Source: Guadua angustifolia
Lineage: Eukaryota > Streptophyta > Magnoliopsida > Poales > Poaceae
DNA: 64,000 nucleotides
Direction of reading: 5' to 3'
Assembly: GCA_036346375.1 (NCBI GenBank)
Contig: CM070501.1
Location: forward strand, 58,898,940 to 58,962,939
The notes beneath the pieces are model-generated. The model worked only from the letters and a program-made list of their open reading frames with translations, did no database searches and was not told where the DNA came from. Below, in pieces: positions 55,760 through 64,000 of this stretch (within the stretch, counting starts at the first letter, position 1; each line of letters begins with the position of its first letter). The translations under genes were made by a program, and so were the position numbers.

Positions 55760-56370
55760 ACCTTACATTTCAATAAAGCTGTTCTTCCATTTTCGCCCTT
55801 TATGCCTGCTTCCACTTGTGTTGCTTCTGTTCTTTTTCCGATACTCCTTTTTCCTACGAACACGACCTTCGTTCGCAGCGCATTCACTTCTAGTCTAAGT
55901 GTCGCGAGTTTGACGTTCACCCCCAGTGGAAGAGCTAAAACGTAAGCCGAACCTCTTCGCAATCTAGCTCTCCCCTGTGCCCGGGCCCGAGCCGAGAGCC
56001 TCGCCACTTTGACTGTTGAGCAGTGCGCATGGCCGCGATGGTCGTTCGAACGTTAATCTGGGTGTGCCCATCTACCTAACGAGTTCGCTTCGTGTCACTC
56101 TACTTTTGCGGACTTGTCCTTAACTCTGCAGGTCGTGGCCGCTTGTCCGTATCTACGTCTTGTGCCCAAGGCACGCGTCGCTCGACCTCGGGCCCAACGG
56201 GGGCTGGGTTAGACTATCCTATCGGCGCACGACCAGAAGAGCGCGGGCGTGGCTAACACGCGAAGCAAAAAAGACTCCAAGTGACCCCAAACTATGGATT
56301 TAAAACAGGAACGAGGTTTCTTAGTTCACCAAAAGCAATCTGTTTCTGTTAGTACATTTCTTGCTTTTTT
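55760..56370 (+). other. non-coding spacer between pol and the antisense gene
   Basis: No domain is seen. It separates the end of pol (55752) from the 3' end of the antisense gene (56371). The two genes are tail-to-tail here, so it should contain the terminators or poly(A) sites of both. Confidence 0.4.
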
Positions 56371-59300
56371 TTACAGGTCGACCATCTCGCGGGCAAGCTT
56401 TTCCTGCTCGAGCTTGGCTACTTTTGCCCTCAGGGTCGCAATCTCACCCTGGAGCTGGAGGGCTTGCTGGGAAGCATCCACGGCTCAACGCCGCTCGTCT
56501 TCAAGCTGGGCCAGGGCGCTCTTTGCCGCTTTGCTGACGCGCTCGAGCTTCTCCTCGAGCCCGGGGGCCCTGATCTCAAGCCCGGGAGACGACTTCTCCA
56601 TAGGAGCCTTCCCCAGCGCCTCGACCTTAGCGTGCTCGGCCTCGAGCGCCTTGGTGGCGCGATCGAGCTTCCCCTCAAGCTCGAAGATTTTGGCCTCGAG
56701 CTCGGGGGACGCCCTCGCCGCGGAGGATGCTTGCTCCGCAGCGGCCTTCTCCAAGACCTCGACCCTGGCCTGCTCAGTCTCGAGCGCCTTGTTGGCGCGC
56801 CCAAGTTCCTCCTCAAGCCTGAGGATCTTGGCCTCAAGCTCAGAAGACGACGCCTCCGTGGAAGCCTTCTCCAGTGCTTCGACCTTGGCCCGCTCAGCCT
56901 CGAGCGTCTTGACCGACCGTGCGCGCTCTTGCTCCACGGCCTTAAAGCCGTGCTCGCGCTCGGAGGTTCTGGCCTGCTCGAGCTCGACCGCGTGGGCCAC
57001 CTCCTGTGCCATCATCGTCTGGCGCAGGCCGGCGAGCTCTTGGGCCTTCTGCTCGAGCTCCTCCTGCTCGACCTCGATGGTCCTGATGAGCTTGGAGCGC
57101 TCAACCTCCCACGCCTCTATCGCGTTCAGGAGGCCCCTTAGCACGTCAGAGTGCTCTTGAAGGCCTTGAAGCCCTCGAGAGGCATGGTCGATCACCTTCA
57201 CGACAAAAGGGGTGGCCCAAAATGAGAGGGGACAAGGAGCTCAGACTACGAACTACGAAGTGTGCGGGAAGACCCTTACCTCGCGGAGATGGCCCTCCAG
57301 GCGTGCGCGGGTGAATTCCTCGCGGTCATCAATGAAATCGCGAGGGATCTCCTCCTCCTCATCGACCGCCATGCCAGCGTTGAGGTCGACCTCGGCCATT
57401 ACGGGCGGCGCTTGGACCAGACCTCGAATCCCGCCCGAGGCGGCTGGTCATCGCGCCTCCTCGGTGGGTTCAACCCGACGACGGGGGAGGACGTGGCGGC
57501 CGTATTAGTCCCGACCTCCGCGGCCGGGGCCCCGCTCGTCTCCGGCGCCAAGGGGATGGCAGCCAGATCCGCCGCGACGTTCTCGACCTCTGTGGCCTGG
57601 GATGCTGCGGCCTTGGCACCCAACGTAGCCGCGGCCGGGCAGGTCTGCGGAGCTCCTACGGCCTGATCACCTTCGGTGGCCGGCGGCATCGCGGCCTCGG
57701 CGCCCGGAACGGCCATGGTCGGGGGAGCTTGGGGTACCACCTCGGGCGCAGCCACGGAGCTCTGAGTGTCCTCCCGCGCGGTAGCCTCGGGAAGGCCACC
57801 GACGGCAGCTGCGTCGTGGGCCTCACCGGTGTCGTAATCCTCGCTGGTCACAGGCTCGTTCTCCTCGGACGAATCGTTAAGCCCTTGGTAGAATTCGCCG
57901 ACCAAGGGCTGGCTCGGGAGTTCGGAAGAAGTGCGCGTCCGGCTCGAGGGGCGGCGCGGGACCAACTCGAAGGCATTTTCCTCCTCGGACTCGGACTCGC
58001 CCTGGATAACAGCCATCGTCAAAACGGGCAAGTTTCGAGCTCGGGCGCTCAATGTCTGCGATAAAAAACATACACTAAGCCAGGAAGATGTGGAGGGGAC
58101 GGTGCGGCCGAGAAACCGGGGATTTACCTGGGTCACCAGCCTCCGTCTCGCTGAAGGTCGGTGAAGGTCTTGTTGCCCCGAAGCCAAGGGGGCACTTCGC
58201 TTGCGTGTCCTCATGACCTGGGGTCTCGAGGTCCGAGCCGGCTCCGCATCGCCCGCCGCAGCGGGGGTCCGAGCTCGAGGCTCCAGGGCTGGGGGAGGGC
58301 TTGAAGATCTGGCAACGGCCGCCGCGCTCTGCTGCTGCAAAAGGGGAAAAACTCATCAACCAGCAAGGCGCATAAGCACGGGCTCGAGGGCTCGACCAGT
58401 GGGATCCTTACCGTGGCGCAGTCCCCCCACTCGACGTGGCGCTTCTTTGCCTCTGGGTGGCTTGTTCCAGCCAGGGGAGGTCTCTTCCTCCCTTTCCTGC
58501 TCTTGCCCCCGCCGGGCAGCGGGAGCATCCTCCTGGCCGTCTCCAACAACTCCTGGTGGACCTGCGAGCAAGCGAAGCTCAAGAAGGGGCTCGTGGGCAC
58601 ATGACTCGAGCGCTTGGTCGGATGGCTTACCTCAGCCTTTCGACAGAGCACATTCTTCGGGACAGGGTCGCCGATGACGTACTCGTGCGCCTGCTTCCCA
58701 AACATCTCAACCATCCTGGCAGAGACCCAGGATTCCTTCGGCGCTGCAAAAGAAGCGGCCGTCAAGAAAGGTCGAAGGGTGGACTCGAGCAAGACCTTGG
58801 GGCAAGAAGACTTACCGGACGTGCCCTCGTGGGTCGGATCGTCGCGCCTTTGGATCTCGTAGAACGGGTGCATCCTCCTCCTAAGAGGGGACACGCGATT
58901 CCGCAGAAAGTCGTTGGTGATCGCCTGCCCGTTGAGGCTGCGCATGGCGCAGATGTGTATGAGGGCGATGGCCTCCTCGTCGACCTCGAGGTCATCCGCC
59001 TCCGGAGTCTCCTTCTTCCCGGGGATGGGGGCCCCCTCATACACCAGCGTACCGACCTCGCCCCTCTTCAGGTAGAACCAACGCTCGGACCACGGGCCGA
59101 GGGAGTCCCGAGGTTGGAACTTGGGGAAGGACCACTTGAGCCCGACCCGCAGCCGGAAGTAGAGGCATCCGACCACGGGATCCTTCCCGGAGCGGAAGAG
59201 GCTGAAGTACCGGAAGAAGAGCGAGGGGGTCGGGAGGATCCCTAGGAATCCCTCGCATAGATGGGAAAAGATGGTGAGGAGGAGAACGGAGTTTGGCACC

Positions 59301-59490
59301 AGGTTGATGAGCTCGATGTCGCAGCTGGAGAGGACCTTCGCGACGAACTCACTCTCCGGGTCCGCAGTCAAGAGGACGTAGTGTTTTCGGTGCGAGCGAT
59401 CTCGTCGTCCTTGGGTGCTGGCTTCGGTCTCGTTGCTGCAGCCCACCATATGAATGGATCCAGCAGTCCCAGGGACTCGAGCTCCTTCAT
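56371..59490 (-). CDS. spliced antisense gene of the Tat-like element (putative gypsy-type transposon protein, PF04195-like)
   Basis: This gene runs opposite to gag-pol. From the ATG at 59490 (MKELESLGLLDPFIWWAA) the N-terminal domain continues after one apparent frameshift near 59400 (YVLLTADPESEFVAKVLSSC, LINLVPNSVLLLTIFSHLCE, FLGILPTPSLFFRYFSLFRS), matching the plant 'putative gypsy type transposon' family. Five introns with GT-AG borders can be placed: 58744-58815, 58562-58630, 58335-58411, 58056-58127 and 57196-57279. Exon 5 is an acidic/Ala-Pro linker. Exon 6 is a long Glu/Ala-rich coiled coil (57195-56485) ending AREMVDL and TAA at 56371, with one small frame break near 56488. Such antisense ORFs are known in Tat elements; their function is not settled. 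The protein would be about 900 residues. Confidence 0.75.
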
Positions 59491-59642
59491 TCTCGAGTGC
59501 GACAGTGTGCTCCTCCCTAACTTGGCAATGGCGGTCGTGGCTGGTTTGGTCTGAGGAGGAAAGGAGGACTTTGCTCGGGCGAGAAGCTTGAAGGCGAAGG
59601 GCGCAAGAGCGAGAGTTTTCAACGCTTGATATGGTCTTTGGG

Positions 59643-59651
59643 TTTATAAGC
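59643..59651 (-). promoter_or_regulatory. TATA box of the antisense gene
   Basis: Minus-strand TTATAAAC lies in the context GATCGCTTATAAACCC, about 155 bp upstream of the ATG at 59490 and outside the LTR. It would start an antisense transcript near 59615. Confidence 0.5.
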
Positions 59652-59934
59652 GATCACCGCAAAAATCCATCCTGGCGCCTCGAAGGCGTGCCAACCGCGA
59701 TTTGACGGATGCAATTAAGGCTCGGGCTGCGGACTCGAGACGGCGCCAGGTGCCCGCCAGCCGTTCACATCCGCATCAAAGATCGAGAAGTCGAAGGTCG
59801 CCAGTGTCGAGGCCAAAGGCTCGCTTCGTGGTCTCCGCCCGACCTCGGCCAAGGAACCAAGACCTACGGAGGTTTTTCCCCCGTCTCGAGAATAAGGCTC
59901 GAGGTCGTCCTGGATGTCCCCTCCGACCTAGAGC

Positions 59935-59947
59935 CTCGGGGGATAGC
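59935..59947 (+). other. polypurine tract of the Tat-like element
   Basis: CTCGGGGGATAGC directly precedes the 3' LTR start TGACGAGG, as expected for the plus-strand primer. Confidence 0.6.
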
Positions 59948-60618
59948 TGACGAGGGCTTGGCGTTCCTTGACCGGCCGGCACGCAGTCAACGGATCCCCC
60001 AAGCTCGGAAGGCCCCGACCACGACCTGGGTGCATACCGAGGCGCTCGACCTAGAGCGCAGCGGACCCGAGCATGGCTCCGCACGACCTCGGGCTCGGGC
60101 GGGATCTCGTTCGAAGCCATAGTCCGCCCTTGGATTTCGGATCAAGCATTTGACCGGCAGTTGCCAAAGCGCGGGCCGTGGGGATGAAGCAGTGTGCAAA
60201 GAAGTCCGGCGATTCTGCCACCCTCAACGTGCATGAAGGCCACTTCCCGGGAATCTCTCCCGGCCGTTGCGTCAGAGGAGGTATAAAGACCAAGGATGCG
60301 CAGTCTTTCGGGGGACACGAAGACAACACACAACACGTCATAGCTCGAGCTTAGACATAGCCATTGTTGAACTTGAGCTGTAACACACCCCTGTACTCAG
60401 AAATAGTTAAGAACACTGCCGCAAGGCGACTGGAGTAGAGCTGTTACCTACACAGGGGCTCGAACCAGTATAAATCTCGGTCTCACGCTCGTTGTCGTCT
60501 TGCTCCGACCATCACCACGTCTACTTTCTTCCTTCGTTCGAGCGAAGCACAGCTCAGGTCCCGTAACACACTGACCCCCCATCTCATTTCTTGCGGTTGG
60601 CGATCCCGATCGTCGACA
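59948..60618 (+). repeat. 3' LTR of the Tat-like gypsy element
   Basis: 671 bp, the partner of 38879-39534, ending GATCGTCGACA, followed by the target duplication CCTCT. Confidence 0.9.
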
Positions 60619-60880
60619 CCTCTCTCATCACGGTTCCGTTTTGCATCGCGCAACATCTGATTTAGATTATCATCGTGCAACCTAGCCTCATCGGAAACAC
60701 AATTGATATCATCTAGCATATCGTTGACTTCATAGGTGATATTAATACTATGTATAATCTGCTCTTCACCGTGACTGGTCCAACATGTATATCCTCTTTT
60801 GAAATCCCTTAGAATAAGTGTGCTTTGATCTGCTCTGAGTTTCGAAACATCATCAGTTTCTCACAGTTAATGCATAGACA
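60619..60880 (-). pseudogene. CACTA TNP2, N-terminal transposase-associated domain
   Basis: Minus-strand text LRDFKRGYTCWTSHGEEQ fits the transposase-associated domain (PF13963; consensus around YTRWxxHGE), followed by MLDDINCVSDEARLHD and NLNQMLRDAKRNRDERG. It is cut at 60619-60623 by the gypsy insertion. When one CCTCT copy is removed, the frame passes straight into the piece at 38878. Confidence 0.75.
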
Positions 60881-61509
60881 AGACATAAATTGTACCCCCT
60901 TATTAAACAAATCCTCTTCCACAGCTCTTCTAATTAAAAGCTAAGACACCACCAATGCAATAAATGCAGCTCTCAACAGACATCCAGCTTAGCTCTATTT
61001 ACACTATGCGATAACAATTAGTGTTAAATATTGAAGTAGACTATGTATTATTTAAAGTAGCTAGCAAAAAATAATTAAATTGAGGTAGTAGACTAGGAGT
61101 GCACATCCATACATTTTTAAATTAGAGTGCAAATTAAGTAGCTAAACCCTACCCTAAATCCTAAACTATGCTAGATCTAAATAATCTTCAAGCATCTCCA
61201 ATCCTTTCTTTACCAAGCTAGCTACATCTTAAATACAACGCAATTAGATCCAATTACTACCTTAGATCACAAAGAACAAATGTATCTACATCAAGATAGA
61301 TCTAAACCATCTTCAATTCTCTCTTTACTATGCTAGATCTTAAATATAATACAATTAGAACCAATTAATAACCTTAGATTACCAAGAAACAAATGGATCT
61401 ACAATCACTCTTCTAAATCCATGGTCTCATTTCACCAAATTGCCTCACAGTAGCCCCCAAAACCCTAAAAAACCATTATTGGGTTGGGGCTCTGTATTAT
61501 ATATACATT
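60881..61509. other. 5' region of the CACTA element, no gene recognised
   Basis: AT-rich leader and intron-like sequence upstream of the TNP2 start. It contains a diverged repeat (GATCTAAATAATCTTCAAGC / GATCTAAACCATCTTCAATT at 61174 and 61300). Confidence 0.45.
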
Positions 61510-61865
61510 GGCAGGAATTATCACAAACGATTTGTTGGGTTCGTTCCATGAACTGTTTGTGATACCCTATAGACGATTTTATAAAAAAAACTATTTGTGA
61601 CATGTAGTTATATCACAGATGGTTCATACCACGAATCGCCTGTGATATGTAGTTATATCACGGACAACTTATGATACAATTGCTTATGATACTTCACAAA
61701 CAAGTTTGTAGAACGAACCATCTGTGATATCAATTTATTACAGACGATTCTTAGCATATCTAGTAACTTAGATAGTCGTGCTAGTAAAACCGTATATGAT
61801 TAGTTTTAATACAGACGATTTTTAAAACCATATGTGATGTGGCGTCTAGTACAAACCTTCCTATA
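61510..61865. repeat. CACTA subterminal repeats, right end
   Basis: Repeated TATCACAAACGATT, CTGTTTGTGATA, TATCACAGATGGTT, CCTGTGATATG and CAGACGATT motifs in both orientations, partner of the array at 36690-36915. Confidence 0.8.
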
Positions 61866-61871
61866 GTAGTG

Positions 61872-62300
61872 TTGTACAAATCAAATGTCTAATCACCCTT
61901 TAATTTTTATTTCAAATTTGCATCTTTTATTGTACTTAGGGTGGATTTTTTCAGTTTTAGCTTGAAGTTCATATAAAAATTATATTTCATTTATTATTAT
62001 TCCTAATTTTATTTATAGGGTTTACATTGAAATTCATATGAAGTCAAATTTATGATTTTATTTTATTTTTAACTCTAAATTTTAGTTAATTTGACTTGCA
62101 CTTGGCATGGACTCTTTGTTTTAATTTACTATTTTTTATTTTTATTACAAATTTAGTTATTTATTGATTTACTTTGGACATCGTATGGAATTCAAATCAT
62201 TAATTTTCCTTGACACAGACTCTTTGTTTTAATTTACACATTTTTATTAAGTATTATTCCAAATTTTAGTCGCTTATGGATTTAGTTTGGAAATCGTATG
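61872..62300. repeat. AT-rich dispersed repeat, diverged copy 3
   Basis: TACAAATCAAATGTCTAATCACCCTTTAATTT, TTTTTTCAGTTTTAGCTTGAA and TCATATAAAAAT align with 35930-36130 and 8580-8788 at lower identity. The CACTA element abuts its edge. Confidence 0.6.
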
Positions 62301-62850
62301 GAAGTTAAATTGCTAATTTTCCTTATTTTTATTCTGAATTTCAATTAATTTAGATTGTATTTGATATGGATTCTTTCTTTTAATCTAAACCATTATAACT
62401 TGGGCACATCAAATATACAACTAGATCTTTCCGATTAACGTAGGAGCTTCCTCAAAGTGATTAATTAGTATAGGTATAGAGTTTTAGATAGATAGAATTT
62501 CCTTATTTTTATTCTGAATACCAGTTAATTTAGATTGTACTTGATATGAACTCTTTCTTTTAATTTAAGCCATTATAACTCAGGCTAGGCAAATAGATAG
62601 CCAAATCTTTATGATTAACACGAGAGTTTCCTCAGAACGCTTAATTAGTATAGGTATAGAGTTTTGGATAGGTAGATATATTTTATTTATTTTTATTCCA
62701 AATTTTAGTTAATTTTATTGTATTTGATATGGACCCTTTCTTTTAATCTAAGCCGTTAAATTTCGGATCCGATAGATAGACGGACGGATCTTTCTAATTA
62801 ATGTGAAAGCTTCCTTAGAGTGCCTAATTAATATAAGTAAGAATAGATTG
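62300..62850. repeat. three tandem copies of a repeat of about 185 bp
   Basis: Each copy has GATTGTA(T/C)TTGATATGGA, CTCTTTCTTTTAATCTAAGCC, a GATAGATAG run and TTCCTCA-AGTG-TTAATTAGTATAGGTA. Copies run about 62330-62500, 62500-62675 and 62690-62850, moderately diverged. No ORF. Confidence 0.7.
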
Positions 62851-63117
62851 ATAGATCGCTCTGCGTGGGTTTCTTCTATTCTGTTTCTGCCTTTCTATTC
62901 CGCCAAATCCCTGATTTCCTGTTTAGTATTCCACCAGCAAATTCTTGAGCAATGCTTGCTTGCTGCTTGAGGACACTTGTGCGGGTAAATTCATGGCCGC
63001 CAAACCCTTGATTGGCGGCCTGATTGGGACACTTTGATTCCAGGGTAGAATAAGAAAATGACGGTACTGGTGAATTTCGTGCGTGGCACAACTGGACATT
63101 TCAATCTTCAACCCCCT
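62851..63117. other. no gene recognised
   Basis: Mixed-composition sequence. Open frames on the minus strand overlap each other and show no domain. Confidence 0.35.
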
Positions 63118-63370
63118 TGAAAATTTACACCCTTGTAACCACTTCTCCTTCGTGTGTGTGTTTTTCTAAATCGAGGGGTGCTTTCATACTCTCCCAAATA
63201 GTAAATCGCACAAAGATTAAAGCACCATTCAAGGGTAGATGGATGCCGCTTGCCCTTTGGTGGCGCTTTAAGATCTGTGCAACGCTATGGGGAAGCATTC
63301 CAGTCCTCAAGATCGTGTTTTACTTCTCGTCCTGAAGGAGAAGTGGTTACAAGGGTGTAAATTTTACAAG
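63118..63370. mobile_element. MITE-like element with about 35-bp inverted repeats
   Basis: The left arm AATTTACACCCTTGTAACCA then CTTCTCCTTC. The right arm is its reverse (GAAGGAGAAG then TGGTTACAAGGGTGTAAATT). About 180 bp lie between. Target duplication is unclear. It sits about 460 bp upstream of the gene at 63831. Confidence 0.65.
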
Positions 63371-63777
63371 GGTCATCCTCGCCTGAAGCTGGCCTCGCGG
63401 CGCACCCCGTGTGCAGTCATCGCCGCTGCCGGCGACGTGGCTCCGACTTCTTGTGAGGCAAAGCAGGAGCAGCTTGTTTTTTTGTGTTTTGTTTGAACTA
63501 GCTAGTACGTTCGTGCACGCTATGCAAAAGTCAGCCATTTAGACGTATGTGCCCAAGTTTCATGCTCCAAATTTCTTCATGATTTCCCAGTTGAAGCTAG
63601 GTCAATGTTCTAATGATCTTATAGGATTTTATTGCTTGTCCTTCTGCTTCTACATTGGAGTAGAGCAGCTGTGGCCTTATTGCGGAGTAGCTCAAACTTT
63701 CGAAAGCACCTGGCAAGTGTTACCGGTCACCTACTCTCCCGCCAAATCCTCTTCACTCGAACACAAGTTAACGCTCC

Positions 63778-63784
63778 TATAAAC
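63778..63784 (+). promoter_or_regulatory. TATA box of the gene at 63831
   Basis: TATAAAC in the context CTCCTATAAACTCGG, 53 bp before the ATG, placing the start of transcription near 63808. Confidence 0.55.
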
Positions 63785-63830
63785 TCGGCGCGCTCCAAGA
63801 AATCTCGCAACCGGCAAATCCACGGCGGCC

Positions 63831-64000
63831 ATGGCGTTCCCCTTCCCCTCCCTCGCCGGACTCCTCGGCCGCCGCCCGCTGCTCCTCTACGCCGCCACGT
63901 GGACGGCGGTCGCCACCACGGCCGTGGCCGTGGCGGCGTTCGCGCCGGAGCTCGCATTCATCTGGGCGGTTAGGCCCGGCGCGCCGCTCGCCAGAGCTTG
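63831..64000 (+). CDS. start of a host gene, small membrane-protein-like, truncated by the window
   Basis: The ATG at 63831 opens MAFPFPSLAGLLGRRPLLLY and continues AATWTAVATTAVAVAAFAPE, LAFIWAVRPGAPLARA to the window edge. A hydrophobic stretch from about residue 15 to 38 looks like a signal anchor or first transmembrane segment. High GC with strong third-position GC is typical of grass genes. A TATA box lies at 63778 and the context GGCGGCCATGG is favourable. I recognise the style of an uncharacterised plant membrane protein but not its function. The 57 codons seen are uninterrupted. Confidence 0.7.
   Translation, partial: MAFPFPSLAGLLGRRPLLLYAATWTAVATTAVAVAAFAPELAFIWAVRPGAPLARA

Larger units (their letters stand above)
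38879..60618 (+). mobile_element. Ty3/gypsy element, Tat-like, with antisense gene; split by element B
   Basis: The LTRs begin TGACGAGGGC and end GATCGTCGACA (38879-39534 and 59948-60618). CCTCT flanks both ends exactly (38874-38878 and 60619-60623). A primer site (TGGCGCCCACCGTGGGG) follows the 5' LTR and a purine tract (CTCGGGGGATAGC) precedes the 3' LTR. Domain order gag, protease, RT, RNase H, integrase marks Ty3/gypsy. The extra antisense ORF between pol and the 3' LTR points to the Tat lineage. All coding parts are damaged. Element B (40076-50562) sits in gag. Without B the element is about 11.3 kb. Confidence 0.92.
36672..61871 (-). mobile_element. CACTA (En/Spm) element expanded by nested retrotransposons
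   Basis: The left end is CACTAGCACATAAAAGG and the right end (reversed) is CACTACTATAGGAAGG. Both are followed by arrays of TATCACAGATGGTT / CACAAACGGTT subterminal repeats (36690-36910 and 61510-61865). The TNP2 gene is read on the minus strand. The 25-kb span is mostly a 21.7-kb gypsy insertion; without it the element would be about 3.5 kb. The flanking trinucleotides (TCA and TTG) are not identical, so the target duplication has eroded or one boundary is a few bases off. Confidence 0.75.

Noticed and set aside
56294..57160. Plus-strand 288-codon Ser/Ala/Leu-rich ORF and a similar frame at 56464-57141
   Set aside because: Shadows of the antisense coiled-coil exon; the minus frame has clear heptad-like Glu/Ala/Leu content and splice sites.
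58436..59245. Plus-strand 269-codon ORF
   Set aside because: Crosses the exons and introns of the antisense gene and has no recognisable domain.
63498..63540. ACTAGCTAGTACGTTCGTGC as a second Helitron end
   Set aside because: Too degraded and without the other terminus; noted only as a relative of the motif at 36199.

Overview
The window is a repeat-rich stretch of plant nuclear DNA from a grass, most likely rice or another Oryza. The reasons are canonical GT-AG introns, a non-RD LRR receptor kinase of the Xa21-like (LRR-XII) type, a GC-rich gene start at the right edge of the kind common in grasses, and dense grass-type CACTA, PIF/Harbinger, hAT and Ty3/gypsy elements. No rRNA, tRNA or CRISPR was seen. 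The species is inferred from style, not from a search.

Layout, left half. 1-8106 is the 3' part of a decayed CACTA element (+) with TNP2/DUF4216 and Transposase_24 remnants, an unidentified two-exon ORF on the opposite strand, and a subterminal repeat array. 8157-8361 is a foldback element. 8370-8788 is an AT-rich dispersed repeat that hosts an unusually long gypsy LTR (family A, 8789-16889), half of which is a 3-kb tandem duplication starting near the predicted transcription start. A tRNA-iMet-type primer site and decayed internal sequence follow. 19225-22030 is a broken PIF/Harbinger transposase (-) split by a hAT element with a perfect 8-bp target duplication. 22363-25678 (-) is the LRR receptor kinase. 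Its kinase half and most of its LRRs are open, its first LRRs are frameshifted, and its stop codon lies in the Harbinger terminus. Two broken LRR-kinase N-termini (28037-28673) suggest a former local cluster. 29212-31254 is a family A LTR remnant in inverted orientation.

Layout, right half. 31631-35797 is a PIF/Harbinger-type element (TTA duplication, about 35-bp inverted repeats) carrying a captured piece of the presequence protease gene (PreP) whose zinc-site segment is missing. 36672-61871 is a CACTA element (-) whose TNP2 gene is split by a Tat-like gypsy element (+, 38879-60618, perfect CCTCT duplication), which is itself split in gag by a third retroelement (family B, -, 40076-50562). 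The Tat-like element has decayed gag-pol plus a six-exon antisense gene with its own TATA box. After more AT-rich repeats and a MITE-like element, a GC-rich host gene begins at 63831 and runs off the window.

The most interesting non-obvious signal is a two-part RNA-like module shared by LTR families A and B: a CTCTGCAGAG palindrome and, about 365-380 nt downstream, a stem-loop whose stem is kept by different base pairs in the two families. Both lie in the predicted transcribed leader. Many near-identical copies differ by 1-5 base indels in homopolymers and GC-rich motifs, so some frameshifts may be sequence-quality artefacts.
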